Positions 52,455-62,303 are shown, numbered from the stretch's first letter. The stretch: DNA of 64,000 nt from Gelidibacter maritimus (GCF_014062315.1 NZ_JACGLT010000003.1:62001-126000); one strand, 5' to 3'. The notes: a model not told the origin generated them from the sequence alone. Translations and numbers: made by a program.

Positions 52455-55271
52455 CTAATCTTTATCCAATTCATATCTCAGATCTTTCCCTTTCATTATA
52501 TGTGGCAAACCTTCAGTCATCCAAAGTGGAGCCGGCGCATCTTTTAAATAATGATCAAAAAACTGCATCATCCGGATGGAGAGATCTTGCTTGTTTTTTA
52601 ACTTACTCAGATTGTGCGCCTCATTATTATAAACCAAGAGCCACACCGGTTTGTTCAAACGCCTCATTCCCATAAACATTTCGATGCCTTGGTAATACGG
52701 TACAGCGCCATCAGCGTCATTGTGCATCATTAATAGCGGTGTTTCAATATTGGGAATGCCAAATAAAGGGGAGTTCTTCAAATACAGATCTAAGCCATCC
52801 CAAAGATTTTTTCCAATTCGGCTTTGCGTTTTCTCATATTGAAAAGCTCTGCTCATCCCGCTTCTCCAACGGATGCCGCCATAAGCCGATGTCATATTGC
52901 TTACCGGGGCACCAGCCATTGCAGCTTTAAATTTGTTGGTGACCGTGATGAGGTACGCGGTTTGATAGCCACCCCAACTTTGTCCCTGTAATGCCATATT
53001 ATTAGAATCAATAAAACCTTTGGCTTCCATAGCTTCTACGCCTGAAACAATCGAATTGTAGGCATCCGGACCAGGCTGCCCCAATTTATAGACAATATCC
53101 GGCACAAAAGCAACATAACCGTTGCTGACCAAATAACTCATGTTTACAGTTGATGCACTCGGCTTTGGTGTATGGTAACGATTATAGGTGTCACTTCTTC
53201 TTTCGTAAAAATAAGCAATCATTGGATACTTCTTATTAGGATCAAAATCTTCTGGCTTGTATAAGAGTCCCTCCAATGTCTCTCCGTCATAAGCCTGCCA
53301 TGATACCAGCTCTACACTGCCCCATTTAAAATGGTTATGTTGCGGATTGGCATCCGTAATTCTATCGGCTTCCGCTCCTCGCTTATTGATAATATATAGA
53401 TCTGGAAAGTGTTGGAAGTTTTCTTTTTGAAATACTAAGGTGGTTCCATTTTTAGCCTTGTCCACACCGGTAATCAAAAAGTTATCAGTTTCAATCAAAG
53501 ACTGTTTTTTGCCGTTTTTAGGGTTTAGGCTAAATAAGGAACTCGACTTGTTGGTTTTGTCAAATGCCGAAATCAAGATGCCTTTATCGTAATAGGTCGT
53601 TTTTGTACGATACTCTGGGTCAAGTCTAAAACTGCGGAATTCAATATTGTTTTCTCTGCCCGTTCTAGTGATGTTTTTAGGTTTGTCAGTTCCTGAAAGT
53701 TCCAAACTCCAAATATCATATTGATCGTAAACCAAAGCCTGACCGTCTTTTGTAAATCCACCAAACCCATAAGCTCTCGGAAGCATAGGTCGATCATTTT
53801 TTTCGTCAAAGAAATTGACTGTAAGATTCCTGGTGAGATTGACTTTTGTATTGGTTTCGAGATTTAAAGACCACCAAGATTTTTCTTCTTGGTCATAATA
53901 AACAGCATGTTTGTGATCTGGCGCTAAAATTGGTCGCCCAGAAGTCCCTTTTAAGGCCAAGCGTTTCTCTCCAGTATGGGTATCTACAATAAAGTAGTCC
54001 TGTAACGATGGGTAGTCCCAAGAACGCTCAATCTGGTAAGGTGAATTGGTGTATCCCAGAACGTAACGCTGTGTATGTTCTTGATCAAAACTTATATATT
54101 CCATGCGTTGATCGTGCAGCGAAATAATTTTTTGGGTATCAGTATTATAAAACGATTGATAAGCCTTGTCTTCCAATTGTTTCAACTTAGCTTTTTGTTC
54201 AGGTTGGATAAGTTTATCGTGATAGGACCAAATATCAACCTCTGGAATTTCATCGTCCAAAAATGTAGTGTCTCTATGGAAATGGCGTTTTGGTCTTGAA
54301 TAGAAAAAGAGCCGTTTGCCATCTTTCGAAAAATAGGGACGTTGTACGGCACTCAGCTCCCAATCTTTTCTCAAATTTTTCCCTAAACTGTCCACAATCT
54401 TTATGGGCAATTTGTGGTTGACATAGAACAATTCGTATTTCAAGGAATCGGATTTAACGGAATCTTGTGCTGCCAAGAAAGCCATTTGCCTACCAGTATG
54501 ATCAATGCTCAAACCTTTATAAGTATAATGACTACTGTCCAAAAGTGTTTGGCTGCCATTCTGAACGTCATATAAAAACACCCCTAAATCCGTTTTCTTT
54601 TCACCTTCGGAAGTGGAGAAAATAAACTGCTGCCCTTCTCTTGGAAGCTGAAAATCCTTGAGTTGGAATAGGGTATCACGCGATTGTTTTTTGATATTGT
54701 AAACAATCCCATAATCTGCTTTTTCTGCCAAACGTTTAATAGGTTTCTTCTGATCTTTTTTCACTTCTGAAGAGTCTGCTTTATCCTTTTTCGGAGGTTC
54801 GTTTTTATGGTGCTCCAACACCACCCATCCAGAAGATTCTTTAGGAATTTTATAAGACTTGATGCGCATCATGGAATCAGTCAGCTGATTCTTTCGAACA
54901 TCATAAACAAAAAAGTCATCTTTGGTGCGTTGGTCTTTTTTAACATCTTCTTTTCTTTCTTTTCTCTCCAATCTATAAGCTAGTTTTCGTAGAAAAAACA
55001 CATAATGGCCATCATGCGAAATGCCTGTTTTATATCCATTTTTAAATTGAAAGGTTTTACCCGTTCTTACATTGTGGATCTTTAAATACCCATCGCCTCG
55101 ACCTGTGCTTGTTGAGATGGTGGTTACCACAATATCACCATTATTGGAGACTTGCGTATGGTCAATTTTTTTCCAAAGATCATAATCCTTGTGGCTAAGA
55201 GATTTTTTTTGTTGTGCGTGGCTTGCGCTAACTGCAAATATCAGAGCAAGCAAGAGAAATCTTGTAAACAT
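52455..55271 (-). CDS. S9-family prolyl oligopeptidase-like serine peptidase, secreted
   Basis: A 938-residue exported enzyme. The frame opens at TTG 55322, but ATG 55271 starts a proper signal peptide (MFTRFLLLALIFAVSASHAQ). An N-terminal beta-propeller (about 25-600) precedes an alpha/beta-hydrolase domain (about 650-930). The catalytic triad is visible: Ser765 in GQSWGGYQTA, Asp854 in HNDADGAVP, His886 in NEAHNL. An unusual lysine-rich insertion lies in the propeller (about 160-190, KDKADSSEVKKDQKK). The family cleaves peptides, often dipeptidyl or oligopeptidyl substrates. Probable periplasmic peptide breakdown. The end has a long charged tail. Confidence 0.92.
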   Translation of the reverse strand: MFTRFLLLALIFAVSASHAQQKKSLSHKDYDLWKKIDHTQVSNNGDIVVTTISTSTGRGDGYLKIHNVRTGKTFQFKNGYKTGISHDGHYVFFLRKLAYRLERKERKEDVKKDQRTKDDFFVYDVRKNQLTDSMMRIKSYKIPKESSGWVVLEHHKNEPPKKDKADSSEVKKDQKKPIKRLAEKADYGIVYNIKKQSRDTLFQLKDFQLPREGQQFIFSTSEGEKKTDLGVFLYDVQNGSQTLLDSSHYTYKGLSIDHTGRQMAFLAAQDSVKSDSLKYELFYVNHKLPIKIVDSLGKNLRKDWELSAVQRPYFSKDGKRLFFYSRPKRHFHRDTTFLDDEIPEVDIWSYHDKLIQPEQKAKLKQLEDKAYQSFYNTDTQKIISLHDQRMEYISFDQEHTQRYVLGYTNSPYQIERSWDYPSLQDYFIVDTHTGEKRLALKGTSGRPILAPDHKHAVYYDQEEKSWWSLNLETNTKVNLTRNLTVNFFDEKNDRPMLPRAYGFGGFTKDGQALVYDQYDIWSLELSGTDKPKNITRTGRENNIEFRSFRLDPEYRTKTTYYDKGILISAFDKTNKSSSLFSLNPKNGKKQSLIETDNFLITGVDKAKNGTTLVFQKENFQHFPDLYIINKRGAEADRITDANPQHNHFKWGSVELVSWQAYDGETLEGLLYKPEDFDPNKKYPMIAYFYERRSDTYNRYHTPKPSASTVNMSYLVSNGYVAFVPDIVYKLGQPGPDAYNSIVSGVEAMEAKGFIDSNNMALQGQSWGGYQTAYLITVTNKFKAAMAGAPVSNMTSAYGGIRWRSGMSRAFQYEKTQSRIGKNLWDGLDLYLKNSPLFGIPNIETPLLMMHNDADGAVPYYQGIEMFMGMRRLNKPVWLLVYNNEAHNLSKLKNKQDLSIRMMQFFDHYLKDAPAPLWMTEGLPHIMKGKDLRYELDKD

Positions 55272-55504
55272 ATAACTTAGTTTTGGCAGTGAGGATTTAA
55301 AGCGTTTCAATTCCGGATTCAATCGGTTTTTAAGTTTCGAAAAGGAATTAACGTTGAAATAATCACTTATTTCGTTGAATAAATTGGAAAAAACCTATGA
55401 ATTGTAAAACTACAATTTATTTTAAATATTGAGAAGTTAGCCATGGCACTGGTCCACAACTTTAATCTTTGGTATAGTATACAGAAAGTTTAAAGCAATA
55501 CCAG

Positions 55505-56407
55505 TCAAAAAAATATGCTTTGCGCCAATCTAAATGTATTGGCATGTGCATCAATAATGGTTTTGATCTCAGGTGAATAACCGCCGCCCATACTACACAT
55601 TACCGGTATTTCATTGTCTTTACAGGTTTGCAGTACAAAACGGTCGCGTTCTTTACAACCTTCAATAGATAGGCTTAGTTTACCCAATTTGTCAGTTTCA
55701 ATCACATCTACACCAGATAAATAGTAAATGAAATCTGGATTTTCCGCTTGAATCAATTTTGGTAAAGTGTCTTTAAGAATAGAAAGATAGGTATTATCAT
55801 CGCAACCATCCTCAAGCGCAATGTCCAAATCGCTGACCTCCTTTTTAAACGGATAATTACTTTTTCCATGCATGGAAAATGTAAAAACGGAAGGGTCGTT
55901 TTCGAAAATTTTAGCCGTACCGTTGCCTTGGTGCACATCCAAATCCACAATTAGAATTTTCTCAGTCAACTGCATCTCTTGCAGATAGCGCGCTGCAATG
56001 GCCTGATCATTTAAAATACAAAACCCCTCACCGCTATCGGCATACGCATGGTGTGTGCCCCCGGCAATGTTCATGGCAATTCCGTGGTCTATGGCCAATT
56101 GGCTGGCTTTTACAGTGCCATCGGCAATAATTATTTCACGTTTGATCAATGCTTCACTTAGTGGAAATCCGATTTTTCGAGCAGCCCTTGCATTTAAAGT
56201 GAGGTACTTTAAATCGTTTAAATAGTCGGCAGTATGGACATTCAGGATATAGTGATCTTCCAAAGTAGAAGGTTCAAAAAAATTATCTTGAGTGCAGGTG
56301 CCTTCATATAGTAATTGATCGCGGAGCAATTCATATTTGAGCATTGGAAATCGGTGACCTGCGGGTAATGGGTGTTTATAAATAGGGTGAAAAGCGATTT
56401 TGAGCAT
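55505..56407 (-). CDS. Histone deacetylase superfamily (AcuC/HDAC-like) protein
   Basis: A 300-residue zinc-dependent deacetylase-type protein. ATG 56407 (MLKIAFHPIYKHPLPAGHRFP) is chosen over the longer frame from 56458 because it fits the family N terminus. Motifs in order: GGTHHAYADSGEGFCILND, the metal-binding DLDVHQGNGTA (Asp and His ligands), FSMHGKSNYP, SGVDVIETDKLGKLSLS with the second Asp ligand, and MGGGYSPEI near the end. Bacterial members deacetylate small molecules such as acetylpolyamines or proteins; the substrate here is unknown. Cytoplasmic. Confidence 0.9.
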   Translation of the reverse strand: MLKIAFHPIYKHPLPAGHRFPMLKYELLRDQLLYEGTCTQDNFFEPSTLEDHYILNVHTADYLNDLKYLTLNARAARKIGFPLSEALIKREIIIADGTVKASQLAIDHGIAMNIAGGTHHAYADSGEGFCILNDQAIAARYLQEMQLTEKILIVDLDVHQGNGTAKIFENDPSVFTFSMHGKSNYPFKKEVSDLDIALEDGCDDNTYLSILKDTLPKLIQAENPDFIYYLSGVDVIETDKLGKLSLSIEGCKERDRFVLQTCKDNEIPVMCSMGGGYSPEIKTIIDAHANTFRLAQSIFF

Positions 56408-56627
56408 CAGACAGTCTAAGTTATCCGTCAAAGATAAAACATCTTCATGGAGGCACAAGTGCTTTTCAAAGTACTGTTGTTCCGAATCTGAATTTAACTA
56501 CAACCCATATTAAAACTGCATCAATTCAACTAAGGTTTAGCACTACACTTGATAGACCTGACAGATTTCTTACGAATACTAAGTCGTTATCTACGAATCC
56601 TAAAACACCCCCAATTTAACGTCAAGT

Positions 56628-56643
56628 TACTAATACATTAGTA
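56628..56643 (+). promoter_or_regulatory. Near-perfect palindrome TACTAAT-AC-ATTAGTA
   Basis: Two exact 7-bp inverted arms with a 2-bp centre, 31 bp before the start codon of the secreted gene at 56674. Candidate operator; too close to be a terminator. Confidence 0.35.
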
Positions 56644-56673
56644 CTATAAATCAAACCATTAAAACCATTTATC

Positions 56674-57234
56674 ATGAAAAATATCGTTCCATTTCTCGTT
56701 TTGTTGATTAGCATTTCCTTTGCAAACGCACAGGAATTCCAAAAAACCGATGCTTACCAAGTTTCAATAAATCCCATAGTCAATGACAAAGAACACACGC
56801 TCTACAATGTGCGTGTGGCTCTCACCGATCGGCCGGAAAACCTTGTGACCAACTTTAGAATCATGTCACCAGAAGGCATAAAATCGATTTCCATACAAAG
56901 TCTTAAACAACCAGATTTGTTAGATGTGGAAGAAATTATAAAAATGGAATTGACCTATTTTGAACCTCAAGCCTGCACCATTTCTAAATACGTTTTGGTA
57001 AAAGAAAATGGTGCCTACATCGATTTACCAGCTATTGTAAATATGAAAGAAAATTATCCAAAAATCGAAACCACTTATGTATTCCCAAATCAAGCATTGG
57101 GGCAAATCAATAAAATTATCACCTTGGAAATTACGTATTCTGATGCGTTTTCAATTGAAAATATTGAGGTGATAAAGGCATTTGCATGGCAGGATAATTT
57201 TGACACCTCGCATAAAGTCTCTGCACTGTATTAA
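56674..57234 (+). CDS. Secreted protein of unknown function
   Basis: A 186-residue exported protein: signal peptide MKNIVPFLVLLISISFANAQ, then a beta-rich domain (YQVSINPIVNDKEHTLYNVRVALTDRPENLVTNFRIM, IEEIIKMELTYFEP) with few hydrophobic helices. No family recognised. It is followed by the lipoprotein gene at 57254 after 19 bp, so the two are probably one operon; there is no clear homology to known envelope systems. A near-perfect palindrome lies in the promoter region (56628-56643). Confidence 0.7.
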   Translation: MKNIVPFLVLLISISFANAQEFQKTDAYQVSINPIVNDKEHTLYNVRVALTDRPENLVTNFRIMSPEGIKSISIQSLKQPDLLDVEEIIKMELTYFEPQACTISKYVLVKENGAYIDLPAIVNMKENYPKIETTYVFPNQALGQINKIITLEITYSDAFSIENIEVIKAFAWQDNFDTSHKVSALY

Positions 57235-57253
57235 TTATAAAAATCCGACAGGT

Positions 57254-58264
57254 ATGAAATCACTTATAATCCTTTTATTATCATGTTTTACTGTCATGTC
57301 TTGTGATGATACTTCAACTGATCATCTTGAAGAACCTACAAAAACTATTCAAAAACAATCGGTGGTTTTTATCGTTGGAATTGATGAGGATGACAACTCT
57401 TTTTACAAGAATGCAAAAGCGCATTTCAGTCAGCAGAACATAACTGTTGTGGAAGATATTCGTGCACTTGATGCTATTATTTTATGGCTTAATAACAATG
57501 CTGACGACAAAATTTATGACCAAATCCATATAGCGAGCCATAGTAATCCATGGGAAGAGATGACATTGCTAACATCTGAAGATGGTGAGCGAATAACCGC
57601 AGCATCTCTTAAAAATAAGGCACTGCCACAACCAAGTGATGGCATCACAGAAAACACAAAAATCATCATTCATTCTTACGGATTGGGTGCAAATAAAAAC
57701 TTGATAAAAGCGTTGAAATTGGTTTTCTCATCAGATGTTATGCCAAGTATTTATGCTTCTGAATACTTTAGCGTTTTTGGAGGTCAGTTTGCTTCACATT
57801 ATTTGGCACAACCATTTTATGTGTTTTACTCAACGACAAACTCCCCTGGAAACAAGGCGCTTTCCAACGAAATAGCTCAGAAATATCCAAACGCAAACCT
57901 TAATTGGTTGACGGCCTTAGGTACTCATGAAGAAACAACAGCAGGAGCAATCTATTCTTATCGTTTTAATATTCCTATCGATTGGGAAATTGTTTTTGAT
58001 GATGCATCCGAAATTCCGCAGTTGACTACTGCTGACAGCATAATGGATTATATTTTAGAAAATGATGAATTTTCCTTTGCTCTATACGATTTGGGAATTC
58101 CGATGGAAAAATTCCAATGGACCAGCAGCAGTGAGGAAAATATTTTAAAAATACAAGGAAACACAACAGTCCTCACGGTCCTTATGCCAGTAATGAATAC
58201 TTATGAACCAGCCGAATATACAGCTCCAGAGTTTACGCATGCACGTTTGTTTTCTCAATTTTAG
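57254..58264 (+). CDS. Lipoprotein with possible degenerate caspase-like fold
   Basis: A 336-residue lipoprotein (LIILLLSCFTVMSC, Cys15). The frame is open from 57182, but ATG 57254 follows the previous stop and starts the signal. The middle (about 30-230) reads as a Rossmann-like alpha/beta sandwich: SVVFIVGIDEDDN, ALDAIILWLNNNADDKIYDQIHIASHSNP, ITENTKIIIHSYGLGANKNLIKALKLVF. The order of a strand ending in His (ASHS) and a strand ending where clan CD enzymes have Cys (here HSYGLG) recalls caspase/DUF4347-type folds. The Cys position is Tyr or Ser, so it would be an inactive homologue. Function unknown; it lies in an operon with the secreted gene upstream. Confidence 0.5.
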   Translation: MKSLIILLLSCFTVMSCDDTSTDHLEEPTKTIQKQSVVFIVGIDEDDNSFYKNAKAHFSQQNITVVEDIRALDAIILWLNNNADDKIYDQIHIASHSNPWEEMTLLTSEDGERITAASLKNKALPQPSDGITENTKIIIHSYGLGANKNLIKALKLVFSSDVMPSIYASEYFSVFGGQFASHYLAQPFYVFYSTTNSPGNKALSNEIAQKYPNANLNWLTALGTHEETTAGAIYSYRFNIPIDWEIVFDDASEIPQLTTADSIMDYILENDEFSFALYDLGIPMEKFQWTSSSEENILKIQGNTTVLTVLMPVMNTYEPAEYTAPEFTHARLFSQF

Positions 58265-58395
58265 GATTTTATACCGCAGAGTTAGGCATAGTTGATAAGT
58301 TGTTATTTAAATTATCAAAATCGGCTTTTATAAAATCGTTTTAATAAAACGTTTAGAATACGATATTAGAAAAACACTTCCAAGTCTACTTTGTT

Positions 58396-58403
58396 TATAT
58401 TTG
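58396..58403 (+). promoter_or_regulatory. Bacteroidota-type -7 box (TATATTTG) of the sensor kinase
   Basis: Exact TAnnTTTG, 19 bp before the kinase start codon (58423). No clear -33 element. Confidence 0.45.
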
Positions 58404-58422
58404 TTTGTATCATTTCACAACT

Positions 58423-61400
58423 ATGACATTACCCATTTCCCGAATCTTTTGTGTTTTTCTATTCTTAATTTCAATAGGAATTGGCTTTGGACAGAACAAC
58501 CAATTGCGAGCATATACCTTGGAAGATGGCTTGCCACAATCGCAAGTTTATGCCATTGAGCAAGATGCCATTGGGTATTTGTGGTTGGGGACACAAGGCG
58601 GCGGCCTGGCACGTTTTGATGGCGACACTTTTAAAACCTTCAATGAAAATGATGGTCTCGCTTCCAATTATGTTAATGTTTTGAAATTTGCCAACGACAC
58701 TTTATTCATTGGTAGTAGGCGCGGACTTTCAATAAAAACAAAATCTGGTTTAAAAAACTATGAAGGGCCACAAGTCACCCATATTTTTCGACATCAGAAC
58801 CATACTTATTTGGGAACAAAAACTGGTGTCTATCGCTATACCACATCAAAATCACTGGAAAAGTTAATATTGAATCCCACTATAGATATCAGCCAAGTCA
58901 ATGCGATGCACTTTGATGGCTCCTATTTTTGGATAGGATCCGACGAAGGGCTTTTCAAAAGTAAGTTGCTGACTCAAGACTCAAATTTTGAGAGGGTAGA
59001 AAAATACAACTTTACGTCTCTTGTTCAGTACAATTCCAAGTTGATGGCTTCAACGTTTACCCACGGAATTCTGATAAAAAATCTTGAAAATGGTACTGAC
59101 GAATGGATTGAAGAGTTGCAGCGCATCAATAGTCTATCCATTATAAAAGATCAGCTTTGGGTTGGTGCAGAGGGTGATGGCGTCACCGTTTTGGATATGA
59201 TAAATTATCAGATTCAGAATTTCATTGATAGTCGCTCTGGGCTTGCGGTGTCGCACGTTCGCGACTTTATACTGGACCAACAAGGCACGATTTGGATTGC
59301 CACGAGTGGCGGTGGATTTTACAAATATTTTGAGGATAAATTCACTCATTTTGATAGTGAAAGTGGCTTGCAGGGCAACCAAATCTATGCGGTTCACAGC
59401 GCCGGCAAAGCATTATGGATATCCAATTCAGAAGCTGGTTTGGTGAAAATTGACTCTTTGGGACTTCATCCTGTTCCAAGAATCAGAGGTTTTGATCATG
59501 TAAAAATTAAAACTATCAGGCATGATGCGAATGGTAATATTTGGGCAGGATCAGATGGAAAAGGCTTGCTGTTTCGGGAGCATACCACGCGTGATAGTTT
59601 GATTTTAAATCGTTCAGATTTTAATAACCTAAACTTTCATACTGTCCAAATTCCCGAAATTAAGAACCATGTCCTTAATACTTCCACTGGATTTCCTTCC
59701 GATTGGATTAGACAGTTGCAAATTGAAAAAGATACAATTTGGGTAGCCACCCATAGTGATGGAATCGTGAAAATGCAATTTGATTCGGCTATGGAAAAAG
59801 CTGAAATTCTAAAAATCTATGGTAAAGAAGATGGGCTTGAGGATCTTTTGCTAAAAGACATGAAGTTAGATGGGCAAGGGCGACTTTGGTATGGCACGCA
59901 AACGGGACATGTTGGCTTTATTGAAAATGATCTTGTCAAGGATTTGGGGCAAGTTTTAGATGATAAAACAGCCATCAATTCTTTGTTGTTACGAGGTAGC
60001 ACAATGTATCTGGGAACCGCAGGAAATGGCGTGTGGTTTGCTGATGTTAATGATAGGATGGTTTTTAACAAATTGGTGGGCGATAAGCAATTGACCTCGA
60101 GCAATTGTAACCAGCTTATTTTTGATAGCGAAAACAATCTTTGGGTTGGTTCTGAAAGAGGGGTTGATAAGGTGGTTTTAAATCAGGATAACAAGATTGT
60201 TGATGTCTTTCATTATGGCAGAAATGATGGCTTTTTAGGTATCGAAACCACTTTAAATGCTGTGGATATGGACCATAATGGCAATTTGTGGTTTGGCGCC
60301 GTTTATGGGCTTAGCAAATATGAGGTGGGTCAGGATCTTGAAGAAGTACATTCCAAACCTACTATCGATTTTGAATCCGTTGAAGTGGACTATCAGCCTA
60401 TTGATTCCATAGCGTATTATACATCTAACAAAAACGCCATGGTTTTGCAGTTGAATCCTGATCAAAATCAAATAGCATTTGTCTATCGAACGGTCGATTT
60501 GACCCATCCAAAAGATATTCAATATCGGTTTAAACTGAATGATGATTCTTGGAGCCCATGGTCCAAAATCAATCAGCAAAACTTAGTGGGTTTGAGTTAT
60601 GGTCCACATATTTTTTACGCACAATCACGGGATTATCGCTGGCAAAATAGTGAGGTTATCGCATTTCCTTTTAATATTGAAACGCCTTTACATCAGAAAT
60701 CATGGTTTCAATGGTTGGTCATTGGGGTGGCATTAGTTCTGATTTTAATGTTTGGTTGGATGTATTTGCGTCGCTTGAAACGGAAAAATATTGAAGCACA
60801 AGAACGCTTACAAATCCAAAACCATTTGTTGACCTTAGAACACAAAGCACTGCAATTGCAAATGAATCCGCATTTTATTTTTAATGTACTCAACGGAATT
60901 AAAGCCATGGGAAACACCAATCCCCAAAAAATGAACACGACCGTCAATACTTTTGCGACCTTGTTGCGTGATGTTTTAAACAATTCCAGAAAGGACAGTA
61001 TTACTTTAGCGCAGGAAATAAAAACCTTAACCCATTATATTGAAGTGGAGCAATTGATGTCTCCCAAAGCTTTTGTTTATGACATTCAAGTGGATTCCAA
61101 TATTGATCCGGAAGAAATTTTGATTCCACCCATGTTGATTCAACCATTTGTTGAAAATGCCATCAGACACGGAATATTGAAAGGGCCGAGAGATGGCGAG
61201 TTAAAGATACTATTCAAGACGGAAAACGACTTTTTAACTTGCACAATCATGGATAACGGTAGTGGTATTTTTAATTCGCAAAACAATAAAACAGCTACCG
61301 ATCATCAATCTATGGCGTTGACCGTAACAAAAGAGCGTATCCAATCACTTTCTGGAAAGGATACCCTGAAATTAGAGGAGATCACATCAAATAACCAAAT

Positions 61401-61449
61401 TTTAGGAACAAGAATTAGCTTTCAGATTCCGCTTAAAACAGACTTTTAA
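58423..61449 (+). CDS. LytS-type histidine kinase with two-component regulator propellers and Y_Y_Y domain
   Basis: A 1008-residue sensor. The frame opens at 58405; ATG 58423 starts the signal peptide (LFLISIGIGFGQ). The sensor part (about 22-660) has repeated Reg_prop units (YLWLGTQGGGLARFDGDTF, IWIATSGGGFYKYFEDKF, NLWVGSERGVDK, GNLWFGAVYGLSKY). A Y_Y_Y domain lies at about 670-745 (YRFKLNDDSWSPWS), then a membrane helix about 761-783, a coiled coil, and a His_kinase domain with His817 in QMNPHFIFNVLNG, followed by HATPase motifs (ILIPPMLIQPFVENAIRHG, NGSGI). The LytTR regulator follows 5 bp downstream, its cognate partner. A periplasmic propeller sensing an external ligand is likely. Confidence 0.95.
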   Translation: MTLPISRIFCVFLFLISIGIGFGQNNQLRAYTLEDGLPQSQVYAIEQDAIGYLWLGTQGGGLARFDGDTFKTFNENDGLASNYVNVLKFANDTLFIGSRRGLSIKTKSGLKNYEGPQVTHIFRHQNHTYLGTKTGVYRYTTSKSLEKLILNPTIDISQVNAMHFDGSYFWIGSDEGLFKSKLLTQDSNFERVEKYNFTSLVQYNSKLMASTFTHGILIKNLENGTDEWIEELQRINSLSIIKDQLWVGAEGDGVTVLDMINYQIQNFIDSRSGLAVSHVRDFILDQQGTIWIATSGGGFYKYFEDKFTHFDSESGLQGNQIYAVHSAGKALWISNSEAGLVKIDSLGLHPVPRIRGFDHVKIKTIRHDANGNIWAGSDGKGLLFREHTTRDSLILNRSDFNNLNFHTVQIPEIKNHVLNTSTGFPSDWIRQLQIEKDTIWVATHSDGIVKMQFDSAMEKAEILKIYGKEDGLEDLLLKDMKLDGQGRLWYGTQTGHVGFIENDLVKDLGQVLDDKTAINSLLLRGSTMYLGTAGNGVWFADVNDRMVFNKLVGDKQLTSSNCNQLIFDSENNLWVGSERGVDKVVLNQDNKIVDVFHYGRNDGFLGIETTLNAVDMDHNGNLWFGAVYGLSKYEVGQDLEEVHSKPTIDFESVEVDYQPIDSIAYYTSNKNAMVLQLNPDQNQIAFVYRTVDLTHPKDIQYRFKLNDDSWSPWSKINQQNLVGLSYGPHIFYAQSRDYRWQNSEVIAFPFNIETPLHQKSWFQWLVIGVALVLILMFGWMYLRRLKRKNIEAQERLQIQNHLLTLEHKALQLQMNPHFIFNVLNGIKAMGNTNPQKMNTTVNTFATLLRDVLNNSRKDSITLAQEIKTLTHYIEVEQLMSPKAFVYDIQVDSNIDPEEILIPPMLIQPFVENAIRHGILKGPRDGELKILFKTENDFLTCTIMDNGSGIFNSQNNKTATDHQSMALTVTKERIQSLSGKDTLKLEEITSNNQILGTRISFQIPLKTDF

Positions 61450-61454
61450 TCACT

Positions 61455-62204
61455 ATGCTCACAGCAATTATTATAGAAGACAATCCAGACGCACTTCAAT
61501 TACTGAAAAGTGACATTGAAACGCATCATCCCGAAATTGAGGTGATCAACACTGCCCAGAGTGTTGTGGAAGCGGCTAAGATACTGCGAAAATCACAACC
61601 AGATATTTTGTTTTTGGACATCATGTTGGGTGATGGCACTGGATTTGATATTTTAGAGATTTTTCCAGACCTGTCAAGCAAACTCATCTTTGTGACTGCA
61701 AGCGACGAATATGCCATTCGTGCATTCAAATTTGCTGCCATCGACTATGTCCTGAAACCCTATTCTGAAGACGACTTAAACAAGGCCATTCAGCGTGCCA
61801 AAGCACAATTGCAACCCAACAAGGAACGACTCACTATTTTAAAGGAAACCTTGGCAGCTCCAGAAGCCAAACCCGATAAAATTTCGTTGCACACCTTGGA
61901 TAAAATCATTATTGTCAATCTTGATGATATCATACGATGTGAAGCCGATAACAACAATACCATCTTTTATCTAAAAGATAGCCCAAAGGTTTTTGTGACC
62001 AAAACGCTCAAATATTTTGCCGATATGTTGGACAGTTATGAGTTTTTACGTGTACATCAAAGTCATTTGGTCAACATTCAATTCATCAGTGCATTTATCA
62101 AAACGGATGGTGGTTATTTATTATTGAAAAATAAGGAGACCGTACCAGTGTCTGTTCGAAAAAAGGCGGAAGTGATCGAGATCTTGGATCGAATGCATGG
62201 ATAG
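61455..62204 (+). CDS. LytTR-family response regulator
   Basis: A 249-residue regulator. Receiver domain about 1-120 with the acidic pocket (E8/D9), phospho-Asp55 in LFLDIMLGDG and Lys103 in VLKPYSEDD. A LytTR DNA-binding domain is at about 143-245 (DKISLHTLDKIIIVNLDDIIRCEADNNNTIFYL, FLRVHQSHLVNIQFISAFIKTDGGYLLLKNKETVPVSVRKK). It is encoded 5 bp after the LytS-type kinase, so they form one two-component system. The small gene at 62319 may be among its targets. Confidence 0.96.
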   Translation: MLTAIIIEDNPDALQLLKSDIETHHPEIEVINTAQSVVEAAKILRKSQPDILFLDIMLGDGTGFDILEIFPDLSSKLIFVTASDEYAIRAFKFAAIDYVLKPYSEDDLNKAIQRAKAQLQPNKERLTILKETLAAPEAKPDKISLHTLDKIIIVNLDDIIRCEADNNNTIFYLKDSPKVFVTKTLKYFADMLDSYEFLRVHQSHLVNIQFISAFIKTDGGYLLLKNKETVPVSVRKKAEVIEILDRMHG

Positions 62205-62253
62205 GACCTGGAGGTTTGGCTGATTATCGCTATTAGTCTGTGCTGAGTAAGTT

Positions 62254-62303
62254 TTATGATGTAAAAATTATTATTTTTTTAACATCATAATAGATTATCT
62301 TTG
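62254..62303 (+). promoter_or_regulatory. Inverted repeat plus -7 box upstream of the small 115-residue gene
   Basis: TTATGATGT (62254-62262) and ACATCATAA (62282-62290) are exact inverted arms 19 bp apart, with a T7 run in the loop. A TAnnTTTG box (TATCTTTG, 62296-62303) follows 5 bp after the right arm and 16 bp before the start codon. This is probably a promoter with an operator-like dyad; read as an RNA it could also end the LytTR transcript. Confidence 0.5.
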
